NCBI GenBank assembly: GCA_023265595.1
Contig: JAHFSU010000008.1
Location: 1 to 61,550 of the forward strand
Source: Deltaproteobacteria bacterium
GTDB taxonomy: Bacteria; UBA10199; SPLOWO2-01-44-7
Direction: 5' to 3'
DNA: 61,550 nucleotides
Positions 49,120 through 56,807 of this stretch are shown here, piece by piece (within the stretch, counting starts at the first letter, position 1; every line of letters begins with the position of its first letter). The notes below the pieces were generated by a model. The model did no database searches and had not been told where the DNA came from. It worked only from the letters and a program-made list of their open reading frames with translations. Both the position numbers and the translations under genes were made by a program.

Positions 49120-51582
49120 TTAAAACCGGATCTCTTTTTCGACGAGTTCGTTTTCTTCGACGGCGAGGTTGATCCATTTTTTGAGAAGCTGTGAGGAATC
49201 GGGATCGTGGTAGGCGGCCTCGATATAATATTTGCCCGGTTGCAAGTCGATCGATTGCCAATCCTGTCCGGTGGTTCCATCAACGATAGGGCGGTCGTGA
49301 TTGTATTCATAAATCTTGAATTCGACCGGAATGATTTCGTTGTTCGTGCCCCGTCCGATCAGCCGAACTTTGGCATTTGTGAAAACGGCCTCTTTGACAT
49401 AGAGGGCATTCGTTTCAATCGTCACATCACGAAGCCAAACTTGCGGTTTGGGGTCGACCGTCGATTTTGTATCGACCGCTTTGATATCATAATTGTCCGG
49501 CGCCAATTCAAACTGGATCCAGCCCTCCACCGGTCCCGCCGTGGCGACGACCTCTTCCGTTCCTCCGGCATAGACATAAAAAGTCGTTTCGATTTTTTGT
49601 TCCTTCGCATTGCGGCCGAACAATTTCAAAATTCCTAATTGATAACTGACAATCTGTTCCAGCGATTTTCCCTCTTCTACATTCACTCCTTTCACTTCCG
49701 CCGTGGGCGATTTTGTATAGAACGCCGACAAGAGGGCCGCTTCAATGTCATATTTTCCGGGGGGCAATCCGAAGGATGCCTTTCCATCTTGTGTCTGAAT
49801 CTTGGCCACTTCCGACCCGTCTTCCGGTTTCAGAATGCGAAACTCGGTGGGGGCCGGTTTGTCATCGGGCATTTTGGCGACCAGATGGAGCGTGCCGATT
49901 TTCAAAACGATCGTTTGTTCCTGAATGGCGCCCCCTTCTATTTTGATCTCTTTCAATTCCCCGATCGGTTCCGCTTTTACAGCCGGGTCCATCCCCTCCA
50001 CTTTAATGTCATAGGTTCCGGGCGGCAGGTCAATGGTTCCGCCGGTTGTTTCCGTCTGGCCTTTTGCAACAACGGAATCCGGTTTTCCGGTGAGGGAGAC
50101 CTGATACAAAACGGCGACCGGTTTTTTCTGCGGGTCTTGCACTTTCAAAACAAGACTGCCGGTCTGAAAGGCGAAATGTTTTACAAAACCCTGTTCCAAG
50201 CTGACGGCGACATTCGGCTCGATCAGCTTCATCTCCTGACCGGGTGTCGTTCGGTTTGCGACGATGTCGTAATTTCCGGGCTGAATATAGAGCATCGTCT
50301 CCTCTCCTCCCGATTGAAAAGAGGCGACCTCCTCTTCCGTCCCCGCTTTATAAAATGTATATTCGGTTCCCGTCGCTCCTCCTTTGGGATCATGCGCAGA
50401 AAGAGTGACATTGGCCAGATCGAAGCGGATCTCCTGCTCCACTTTTCCCTGCGACGGAAGCTCTACCCCCTTGATTATTTTGGACGGTTTGCTCTCTTCA
50501 ATCGATTTGGCATACTCGACCAAAATATCGTAGGCCCCCGGTTTCAATCGAAACAATTCAATTCCGAAACTGAAGTTTTTTTCGACAGCCTCTTGTGTGC
50601 CGGCTTTAAAGACCGTGATGGTCGATTCCAACGGTGTGCCGCCGACCAAAACTTTGAGCCGCAAATTGTAAGGGACGGTGGAGCGAAGCGCTTCATCGAG
50701 CGCGCTGGCTAATTCTTCACGCGTTCGGGCCAAGAAAAAAGAACCCTTCGAAGCATCGGCGATACATTTCAAACCCGCTTCATCGGCCGCAGCGAGATCA
50801 AAGCCGACCACATGGGTCACAATTTTGAAATGGCCTTCATGCAGCGCTTTAGCAACGGAACAGGGGTCTTGCTGACAGGTATCTCTTCCATCGGCCACAA
50901 GAATAAGGACCCTATCCTTTTGGAGCGGTGCCAAATCTTCGCCCGCCTTTTCCAACGCATAAGCAATGGGGCTGGAACCTTTCGGTTGCAACTGGGCCAG
51001 TTTTTGTTGAACCGTTGTCGGATCGATCGGCCCAAAAGGGATTAAGAGTTGTGAATCGTCACATTGATTTGCCTCTAACGATGTGGTGGCCCCCAAAAGA
51101 CGGAGCGCAAAAGAAAGAGGGGGTTGTTTTAATGTGGCCCATTGCGGCGTCAAATCCTGAAGCAACGATTTAGCAATATTCATCTTGGTTTCCGTCCCTA
51201 AAAGCCCGTTCATGCTGCCGGAGGCATCAAGCACCAATTCAACGGCCAGTCCCCCCTCCACCGTCGTCGGCTGAAAGGGAACCGGTTCCGCCGCAGAGGG
51301 TATTTCCGCTTGTGCCGTCGGTGTTGTCGGAGGTTGCGTGATGGTGATCTCCAATTTCTCCGGTGTTGTCGGGGCAGGGGCCGGCGTCACCTCTTCCGGA
51401 GACAAAGGGAAGAGGGTCAACGCCTCTTTTGCCGCTTCTTCTTGTTGGGCTTTGAGTTCTATCGGTGGCGCCGCAATCTGGACTTTTTCGGTTATTTCAT
51501 TAGATGTGTCGACCTCCCCTTTGGGACTGCAAGAGACGATGAGGAGAGCCAGAGAAAACAAAAAGAACCCTATTTTTCTCAT
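49120..51582 (-). CDS. VWA-domain lipoprotein with six beta repeats
   Basis: 820 aa. Lipobox 'LIVSC' near residue 18, then a Pro/Thr/Glu-rich linker (25-110). The von Willebrand factor A domain (about 112-300) has MIDAS 'DASGSM', Thr and 'ADGRDT' metal ligands. The remainder consists of six related modules of about 75 residues each ending in a 'LxPGxYDI'-like motif (LKPGAYDI, IQPGNYDI, LPPGTYDI, LPPGKYDI, LAPDNYDI, LQPGKYYI). This is a surface protein for metal-dependent ligand binding. Monocistronic. Target unknown. Confidence 0.88.
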   Translation of the reverse strand: MRKIGFFLFSLALLIVSCSPKGEVDTSNEITEKVQIAAPPIELKAQQEEAAKEALTLFPLSPEEVTPAPAPTTPEKLEITITQPPTTPTAQAEIPSAAEPVPFQPTTVEGGLAVELVLDASGSMNGLLGTETKMNIAKSLLQDLTPQWATLKQPPLSFALRLLGATTSLEANQCDDSQLLIPFGPIDPTTVQQKLAQLQPKGSSPIAYALEKAGEDLAPLQKDRVLILVADGRDTCQQDPCSVAKALHEGHFKIVTHVVGFDLAAADEAGLKCIADASKGSFFLARTREELASALDEALRSTVPYNLRLKVLVGGTPLESTITVFKAGTQEAVEKNFSFGIELFRLKPGAYDILVEYAKSIEESKPSKIIKGVELPSQGKVEQEIRFDLANVTLSAHDPKGGATGTEYTFYKAGTEEEVASFQSGGEETMLYIQPGNYDIVANRTTPGQEMKLIEPNVAVSLEQGFVKHFAFQTGSLVLKVQDPQKKPVAVLYQVSLTGKPDSVVAKGQTETTGGTIDLPPGTYDIKVEGMDPAVKAEPIGELKEIKIEGGAIQEQTIVLKIGTLHLVAKMPDDKPAPTEFRILKPEDGSEVAKIQTQDGKASFGLPPGKYDIEAALLSAFYTKSPTAEVKGVNVEEGKSLEQIVSYQLGILKLFGRNAKEQKIETTFYVYAGGTEEVVATAGPVEGWIQFELAPDNYDIKAVDTKSTVDPKPQVWLRDVTIETNALYVKEAVFTNAKVRLIGRGTNNEIIPVEFKIYEYNHDRPIVDGTTGQDWQSIDLQPGKYYIEAAYHDPDSSQLLKKWINLAVEENELVEKEIRF

Positions 51583-51660
51583 AACCTATTTTTTTATCAC
51601 AACTGAATCTGCTTGAAAAGGAATTGATTTTCTTCATTTCTCCTGCATAGATTCGCCGTC

Positions 51661-52356
51661 ATGCCGATGTCGGTTTTGGATCATTTGGATGAACTGAGGA
51701 GCCGTCTTTTAAAGGTGGTGATTGTGGTCGGTCTCACCACCTCCATCTCCTTTTGGCTCTCCGATTGGATGCTTGCGTGGTTGTTGAAACCCTATCCGAA
51801 TATTGCCCAGGTGTTGACATCGCTCACGCCGGCGGGGGTTTTTGTCCAAAGTATGCGACTGGCCCTGATTTCCGGTCTGGTTATTGCCTTTCCGATTGTG
51901 GCTTATCAGTTTTGGGCTTTTATCTCTCCAGGGCTCTCTCCAAAAGAGAGAAAGGTTTTTGTTGTAAGTCTTTACGCGGGGACATTTCTTTTTGTATTGG
52001 GCCTTTTGTTTGCCTATATTTTTGTGATTCCCAAAGCGCTTGATTTTTTCTGGGGTTACAGTGAAAGTTTTGGCGTCCATTTGGCATGGACCATTGAGAG
52101 CTATCTCAATCTTGTTTTAATGTTTCTGCTCAGTTTTGGTCTTGCCTTCGAACTCCCTCTCGTTTTGATCCTTTTGGTAAAAGGGGAGATTGTCTCCATT
52201 GAGACCATCACACAAAAGAGACCTTATATTATTGTGGCCTTGTCGATTATCGCCGCCATTTTAACCCCCCCCGATGTAATGAGTCTTATAATGTTGCTTG
52301 TCCCCCTTTGGGTCCTCTTCGAACTCTCCGTCCAAATTGCCAAGTGGATTGGTTAG
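51661..52356 (+). CDS. tatC: Twin-arginine translocase subunit TatC
   Basis: 231 aa with six membrane helices. The TatC signature is complete: 'LDHLDELRSRLLK' near the N-terminus, 'PAGVFVQSMRLALISGLV' region, 'YQFWAFISPGL' and 'FGLAFELPLVL' with the conserved Glu. TatC recognises twin-arginine signal peptides of folded substrates. tatA/tatB are not in the window. ATG 51661 gives the expected N-terminus. Confidence 0.96.
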   Translation: MPMSVLDHLDELRSRLLKVVIVVGLTTSISFWLSDWMLAWLLKPYPNIAQVLTSLTPAGVFVQSMRLALISGLVIAFPIVAYQFWAFISPGLSPKERKVFVVSLYAGTFLFVLGLLFAYIFVIPKALDFFWGYSESFGVHLAWTIESYLNLVLMFLLSFGLAFELPLVLILLVKGEIVSIETITQKRPYIIVALSIIAAILTPPDVMSLIMLLVPLWVLFELSVQIAKWIG

Positions 52357-52391
52357 TTGAGAGAAAAGTTTAACTTTTTTTATAGAAGTTG

Positions 52392-52421
52392 TTGCCAACC
52401 GTTTGTAATCTTTTGTATAAT
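52392..52421 (+). promoter_or_regulatory. Sigma-70 promoter of the histidine kinase gene
   Basis: TTGCCA (52392-52397) and TATAAT (52416-52421) with an 18-bp spacer, in the 100-bp gap after tatC. Confidence 0.7.
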
Positions 52422-52456
52422 TCATTCAAGATAAAGAGGTTCAGAGAGGAGGGGAG

Positions 52457-53707
52457 TTGTTCTTCAAGCCAAAAGGTTATGATTACGAAGAGTTAGCCAA
52501 AAAATTTTCCCATCTTGTTGCCAAATATTTTTCACCGGATGAATTTTATCTCCACATATTAAGGTTTGTGATGGAGTCGGTCGGCTCCGAAGGGGGCTCT
52601 CTCGTCTTGAAAGAGAAGGAGACCTATACGGTGAAACAGTGCCTCGGTTGGGAAAGCTTCGCCTTTCGTATGGAAGAATGTTTGGGATTAATCCATTGGT
52701 TGAAGAAAAATCACTGCGCCATTACCCGCCAGCAATTGCTTGAAGATCCTCATTTTGCGCCGATCAAAACAACGGGGCTCAATTTTTTCATCCAATTTCA
52801 GGGGGAGGTATCGCTCCCCTTGTATGCACATGGTGAATTGTTGGGCCTCGTTACTCTTGCGGCCAAAAAAGGGAGCAAGCCGTATACGCCGGCCTGTCTG
52901 ACGCTGCTCAATTGGCTGGGGGCGCAAATTTCGATGCATTTGCAAAATAATTTATTGAAAGAAGCGATTCGCCTTCAAACGTTGGAGCTCGAAGGGGTGA
53001 AAGATTTGAAAAGCCAGATCGTTTCGAATTTGTCGCACGAGTTGCGGACCCCTTTGACCGGCGTGATTGGTTTTGCAGAGTTGTTGGCGGAGGAAATCGA
53101 TGGGCCGTTGAATAACGAACAGAAAAGACATGTGACTCAGATTCAGAATGGGGCGGAGAGACTTTTGAAAATTTTATCGGCGTTGGTCGACTTGGCGCAA
53201 TTGGAGGCAGGCAATTTGCCGCTTCATGTGCAACAGTTTCATCTCGCGCCTCTTGTTGCTTCGTTGAGCGATGAAATCCCGCTCAATTCGGAAACGGCGC
53301 TTAAAATCGTACTCGATCATGCCACGCCGAGAATTTATGGCGATATCAATCTCGTTCGCCAAATTTTCAAACATCTTTTGGATAACGCGGCCAAATATAC
53401 ACCGAAAGGTGAGGTTCAAATCAGCGCCGATAAAAAGGGAGAGATGCTCGAAGTCTGCGTTGCCGACACCGGTATCGGCATTGCCGAAGACAAATTGACC
53501 CGCATCTTCGACGGCTTTTATCAGGTGAACGGCGGTCTCACGCGTGAGTTTCAGGGTCCCGGCATCGGGCTTTCGTTGTCCAAAAAATTGATTGAACTCC
53601 ACGGCGGACGGCTTTGGGTGAAGAGCATGCCGGGCCGCGGCAGCCGCTTCTTTTTTACCCTCCCCCTTAAACCGGTCGTCATCAAGCATCGCGAATTGGC
53701 CGCATAA
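52457..53707 (+). CDS. GAF-type sensor histidine kinase
   Basis: 416 aa from TTG 52457, which has the strong Shine-Dalgarno 'GAGGAGGGG'. GAF-like sensory region (about 20-175), HisKA dimerisation helix with phosphoacceptor in 'SHELRTPLTGVIGFAELL', and HATPase with N box 'HLLDNAAKYTPKG', G1 'VADTGIGIAEDK', F box and G2 'GPGIGLSLSKKLIELHGG'. No membrane helix, so it is cytoplasmic. No response regulator follows; the sigma-54 activator at 26126-27496 is one of the possible partners, without direct support. Confidence 0.94.
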   Translation: MFFKPKGYDYEELAKKFSHLVAKYFSPDEFYLHILRFVMESVGSEGGSLVLKEKETYTVKQCLGWESFAFRMEECLGLIHWLKKNHCAITRQQLLEDPHFAPIKTTGLNFFIQFQGEVSLPLYAHGELLGLVTLAAKKGSKPYTPACLTLLNWLGAQISMHLQNNLLKEAIRLQTLELEGVKDLKSQIVSNLSHELRTPLTGVIGFAELLAEEIDGPLNNEQKRHVTQIQNGAERLLKILSALVDLAQLEAGNLPLHVQQFHLAPLVASLSDEIPLNSETALKIVLDHATPRIYGDINLVRQIFKHLLDNAAKYTPKGEVQISADKKGEMLEVCVADTGIGIAEDKLTRIFDGFYQVNGGLTREFQGPGIGLSLSKKLIELHGGRLWVKSMPGRGSRFFFTLPLKPVVIKHRELAA

Positions 53708-53821
53708 AGTACGCGTTCTCTTCTTGAATCCATTTTTAAAATTATGATAAAGGATGCCGTGCATTGCCTGTTTCTTCGGATATTGTTTTTTTCTTTTTTC
53801 ATTTTACAAGGAGGTGTCGCC

Positions 53822-54295
53822 ATGGCCTTTTCACTGACGAGTCCCGCATTTCAAAATGAATCGACGATTCCGAAAAAATGCACTTGTGACGGAGACGATT
53901 TCTCACCGACTCTGCAATGGCAGGAGGCCCCCGCAGGGACAAAAAGTTTTGCGCTGATTATGGATGATCCGGATGCGCCGCCCGGAACATGGGTCCATTG
54001 GATTATTTACGATTTGGCGGCGACAAAAAATTCTTTGCCTGAAAATGTTGCAAAAAAGGAGACGGGGCCCGATGCCTCCAAGCAGGGGTTGGTCTGGGGG
54101 GTCGACACCTTTTCAAAAGTCGGCTATTTCGGTCCTTGTCCCCCTCCCGGCAAACCGCATCGTTATTATTTCAAACTCTACGCCCTCAATACCCTTTTAA
54201 ATCTCCCGCCCAAAGCGACCAAATCCCAAGTCGAAGCCAAAATGAAGGGTCACATTCTAGGGCAGGCGACATTGATGGGGACCTACGGAAGATAG
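53822..54295 (+). CDS. YbhB/YbcL-family PEBP-like protein
   Basis: 157 aa from ATG 53822, which has an ideal AAGGAGG Shine-Dalgarno 7 bases upstream. An alternative in-frame ATG at 53744 would add a 26-residue hydrophobic leader ending in VAMA that looks like a signal peptide but has no ribosome-binding site. PEBP motifs: 'PTLQWQEAPAGTKSFAL', 'DDPDAPPGTWVHWI', 'YFGPCPPPGKPHRYYF' with the ligand-binding pocket His residues. Function of bacterial YbhB-type proteins is poorly defined. The MITE-like element starts right after its stop. Confidence 0.9.
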   Translation: MAFSLTSPAFQNESTIPKKCTCDGDDFSPTLQWQEAPAGTKSFALIMDDPDAPPGTWVHWIIYDLAATKNSLPENVAKKETGPDASKQGLVWGVDTFSKVGYFGPCPPPGKPHRYYFKLYALNTLLNLPPKATKSQVEAKMKGHILGQATLMGTYGR

Positions 54296-54589
54296 TATGG
54301 CCCCCGCAAAACAAAATGTCCGTTTTCCGGAGGATGACCATGAAGTGACATGGCAATGAGGGTGCTGAAAAGACGCGACAATTTTTGGGACGGCCCCGCG
54401 GCAGCGTTTAACAGCGACGCGAAAGCGTCGCATCCGAGCCAGCTGATTTCGCTCCTATGGTGGCGATTTTATTTATTGTATCCCGGCTGATAAAATCGCC
54501 ATCCGCAGGCTTTTCATCACCCTCATTGCCATGTCACTGCTTAACCCTCCTCCAAAACAAAACGGACATTTTGTTTTGCGGGGGCTATA
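54296..54589. mobile_element. 294-bp MITE-like element with long inverted repeats
   Basis: The ends (54296-54326 and 54559-54589) are inverted repeats of about 31 bp (core GCCCCCGCAAAACAAAATG) with one mismatch. A second inverted pair lies inside (AGTGACATGGCAATGAGG... near 54344-54371 and its complement near 54510-54538). Inner hairpins include CGACGCGAAAGCGTCG (54414-54429) and GGCGATTTTAT/ATAAAATCGCC. TA lies at both outer ends, as for Tc1/mariner-IS630-type target sites. No ORF, so it would be non-autonomous. A structured RNA is the alternative. Confidence 0.75.
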
Positions 54590-54751
54590 ACTAACCCCCC
54601 GATATTTTTTTCACATCTACATGAAGGCGGTCTCTCTTCCCCCTCACGAACAGACTCCATCCCTTTTTGACATCTCTTTCAGTAAATCAAAAAAGTGTCA
54701 GGTAAGGCTGTCAGGTAAGACTTGCCTTCAAGGTCTCCTTCTGTTACCAAA
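54590..54751. other. Intergenic tail and 5' region of the tolC-like operon
   Basis: About 160 bp of A/T- and C-rich sequence with CTAACCCCCC and two TCAGGTAAG copies (54698 and 54711). No gene or firm promoter is seen. Confidence 0.4.
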
Positions 54752-56164
54752 ATGGGCTTCATGCAACGCAAGGTGTTATTTTTTATTGTCATTTTGTTTG
54801 GGTTTTTGGCGAGCGCCCCGTTTGGGACTTCCGGTTTTGCCCAAGATACCCAGATTTCTGTCTCGCCGCTTCCGGAGAAAACGGCCGAACCTGCCGTCAA
54901 CAAACTCCGGATGTCACTCAGGGACTGCATTAAAATGGCTCTGGCCAACAATGCCAAACTGGCGGCGAAAGATTATTCGATCGAAGGAGCGCAATGGAAA
55001 TATAATGAGACAAAGATTCATGGAGTTCCTACGTTTGAATATAGCAACCGGTCGGCCCCTGTTCCGCGAGATGCAAGGCGGGCCGCCGCCTCCTTTTTCG
55101 AGGGGGATGTCACCTTTTTCAATGCCACGCGGCTTGCCGTCGGTTTTCCGATCACCGGTTTTGGCCAGCTTGCTGTTGTGGAGGATCTGGCCATCAAAGG
55201 GATTGAGGCAGCCCGAATGGAAAAGGCAAAAGATACAGTTAAGCTCCAAGCTGACATCAAGCAGCTCTATTACGGTATTTTACTGAGTCATGATCTTGCC
55301 GATTTGGGAAACGATGCCATTCATAAAATTGAAAATCAGCTCAAAAAAGAGGAGGAGACCAAAGAACATTCCCCGTATGAAATTTTGAAACTGAAAGTTT
55401 TTAAATTGGAACTGGAAAAGAAAGTGGAGGAAGCGGTTACCAAAGGGACAATGGCCAAACAGGCGTTGAAATTGCAAATGGGGATGGGTGAAACCGAATC
55501 GATGGAAATTAACGAGAGCAATTTGGAACCGGCCCATCACGATTTTAAATCGCTGGAAACGTATCTGCAAGAAGCACTCGTGGTTCGTCCCGATTCGAGC
55601 CTGATCGATATCGGTATTGAAGCGAAACGACTCGAATATGATTTGGAAAGAAAGAAGATGCTTCCGAGAATGGGATTGGGCGGTTTTTTTGAGATTGCGC
55701 GGACAGCCCAGCCTATTCGTAACGTCAGCACCATCGATGCCTTTGTGAACCCATTCAATTATACCCGCGCCGGCGTCGGCATCGAAATCAAAGGACAAAT
55801 TGATTTCAAACAGTCGATTTCCAGAATCCGTCGTTTGGAAAGTGAATATCAAAAGGCATCGCTGGAACGCTCTTTTGCCAAACAGGGAATCGAATTGGAG
55901 GTCACAGAGGCGTTTCATGAGGTGCGGCGGTTGAAAAACAGCGTGGCGATGGCCGAAGAGAAACAGAAAATGGCGCGTCAGATGATGTTCTTGTCAAAAA
56001 GCAATCTGGAGGTAGGTGTCGGTCAGGAACAGGAATATACCGACGCACTGCAACTTGTCTTGCTCAGCCGCGGGGAATATTTGAAATCCGTTTTTGACTA
56101 TAATGTTGCTTTGGCTAAATTTGAGGAAAAAATTGGAAGGCAGAATACCTATGAAATGGAATAA
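54752..56164 (+). CDS. TolC-family outer-membrane efflux protein
   Basis: 470 aa from ATG 54752 (54761 is also possible). Signal peptide ending near 'GFAQ', then the duplicated TolC/OEP alpha-hairpin pattern: 'LRMSLRDCIKMALANNAKLA' region at the start of the mature protein, and repeat 2 beginning about residue 260. Coiled coils fill both halves. It forms the outer-membrane exit duct of tripartite pumps or type I secretion; no inner-membrane partner lies in the window. Overlaps mlaC-like gene by 14 bp. Confidence 0.88.
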   Translation: MGFMQRKVLFFIVILFGFLASAPFGTSGFAQDTQISVSPLPEKTAEPAVNKLRMSLRDCIKMALANNAKLAAKDYSIEGAQWKYNETKIHGVPTFEYSNRSAPVPRDARRAAASFFEGDVTFFNATRLAVGFPITGFGQLAVVEDLAIKGIEAARMEKAKDTVKLQADIKQLYYGILLSHDLADLGNDAIHKIENQLKKEEETKEHSPYEILKLKVFKLELEKKVEEAVTKGTMAKQALKLQMGMGETESMEINESNLEPAHHDFKSLETYLQEALVVRPDSSLIDIGIEAKRLEYDLERKKMLPRMGLGGFFEIARTAQPIRNVSTIDAFVNPFNYTRAGVGIEIKGQIDFKQSISRIRRLESEYQKASLERSFAKQGIELEVTEAFHEVRRLKNSVAMAEEKQKMARQMMFLSKSNLEVGVGQEQEYTDALQLVLLSRGEYLKSVFDYNVALAKFEEKIGRQNTYEME

Positions 56165-56807
56165 ACAAATCCGCATTTTTGTTTTTATTGTATCGGCGGC
56201 ATCCGTCGGTTGGGCTAAAGCCGGTTTAACACCGTTGCAGTCGATTAAAGAGCTGGATGCGATGGCCGATCAATACAAAGTCGGCAAAAATCTGACCGCA
56301 CAAGACAAAGTTTTCAACCAGCAACTCAAAAAAGATATTTTGAGAGGAACTTTTGATCTGCGCGAGCTCGCCAAAATCGCGCTCGACAAATATTGGAGCC
56401 AGCGAACCAAAAGAGAACAGGACCGGTTTGTGGAACTCTTAACCCAAATTTTGGAAGAACGATCCCTCTTTTCAAAAGAACGGGCTGTGGAAAAGGGGGA
56501 AGGGAAATCCTATTTGATTTCTTATAAAAGCCAGAAATATTTGAACAAAGAACAGACCGATGCTTATGTCCACACGGTGATCCGGCTGCCGAAAAAAAAT
56601 CTTAAAGTTGATCTTGATTACAAACTGAAAAAAACGGATGGCGCATGGAAAATTTACGATGTAGTTTTTGACGGGGCCAGTCTCGTCGATAATTACCGCT
56701 ATTCCTTCGGCAACATCATCAAGAAACAGGGTTATGATGAGCTTGTCCGTCGCATGGAAAATAAACTGAAGGAGTTCCGATCAAAACGTTCCGGCGCACA
56801 ATCATGA
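56151..56807 (+). CDS. MlaC-like periplasmic phospholipid-binding protein
   Basis: 218 aa from ATG 56151, overlapping the upstream gene. Signal peptide with cleavage near 'GWAKA', then the MlaC/Ttg2D pattern: 'FDLRELAKIALDKYWSQRTKREQDRFVELL' region (about 75-104) and 'YDVVFDGASLVDNYRYSFGNII' region near the end. MlaC shuttles phospholipids between the membranes. The rest of the Mla system is absent here. The 3' end overlaps the phosphatase gene by 4 bp (ATGA), indicating an operon. Confidence 0.87.
   Translation: MKWNKQIRIFVFIVSAASVGWAKAGLTPLQSIKELDAMADQYKVGKNLTAQDKVFNQQLKKDILRGTFDLRELAKIALDKYWSQRTKREQDRFVELLTQILEERSLFSKERAVEKGEGKSYLISYKSQKYLNKEQTDAYVHTVIRLPKKNLKVDLDYKLKKTDGAWKIYDVVFDGASLVDNYRYSFGNIIKKQGYDELVRRMENKLKEFRSKRSGAQS

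Noticed and set aside
52457-53707. Histidine kinase as the partner of the sigma-54 activator
   Set aside because: It lies 25 kb away behind its own sigma-70 promoter, and nothing in the sequence links the two.
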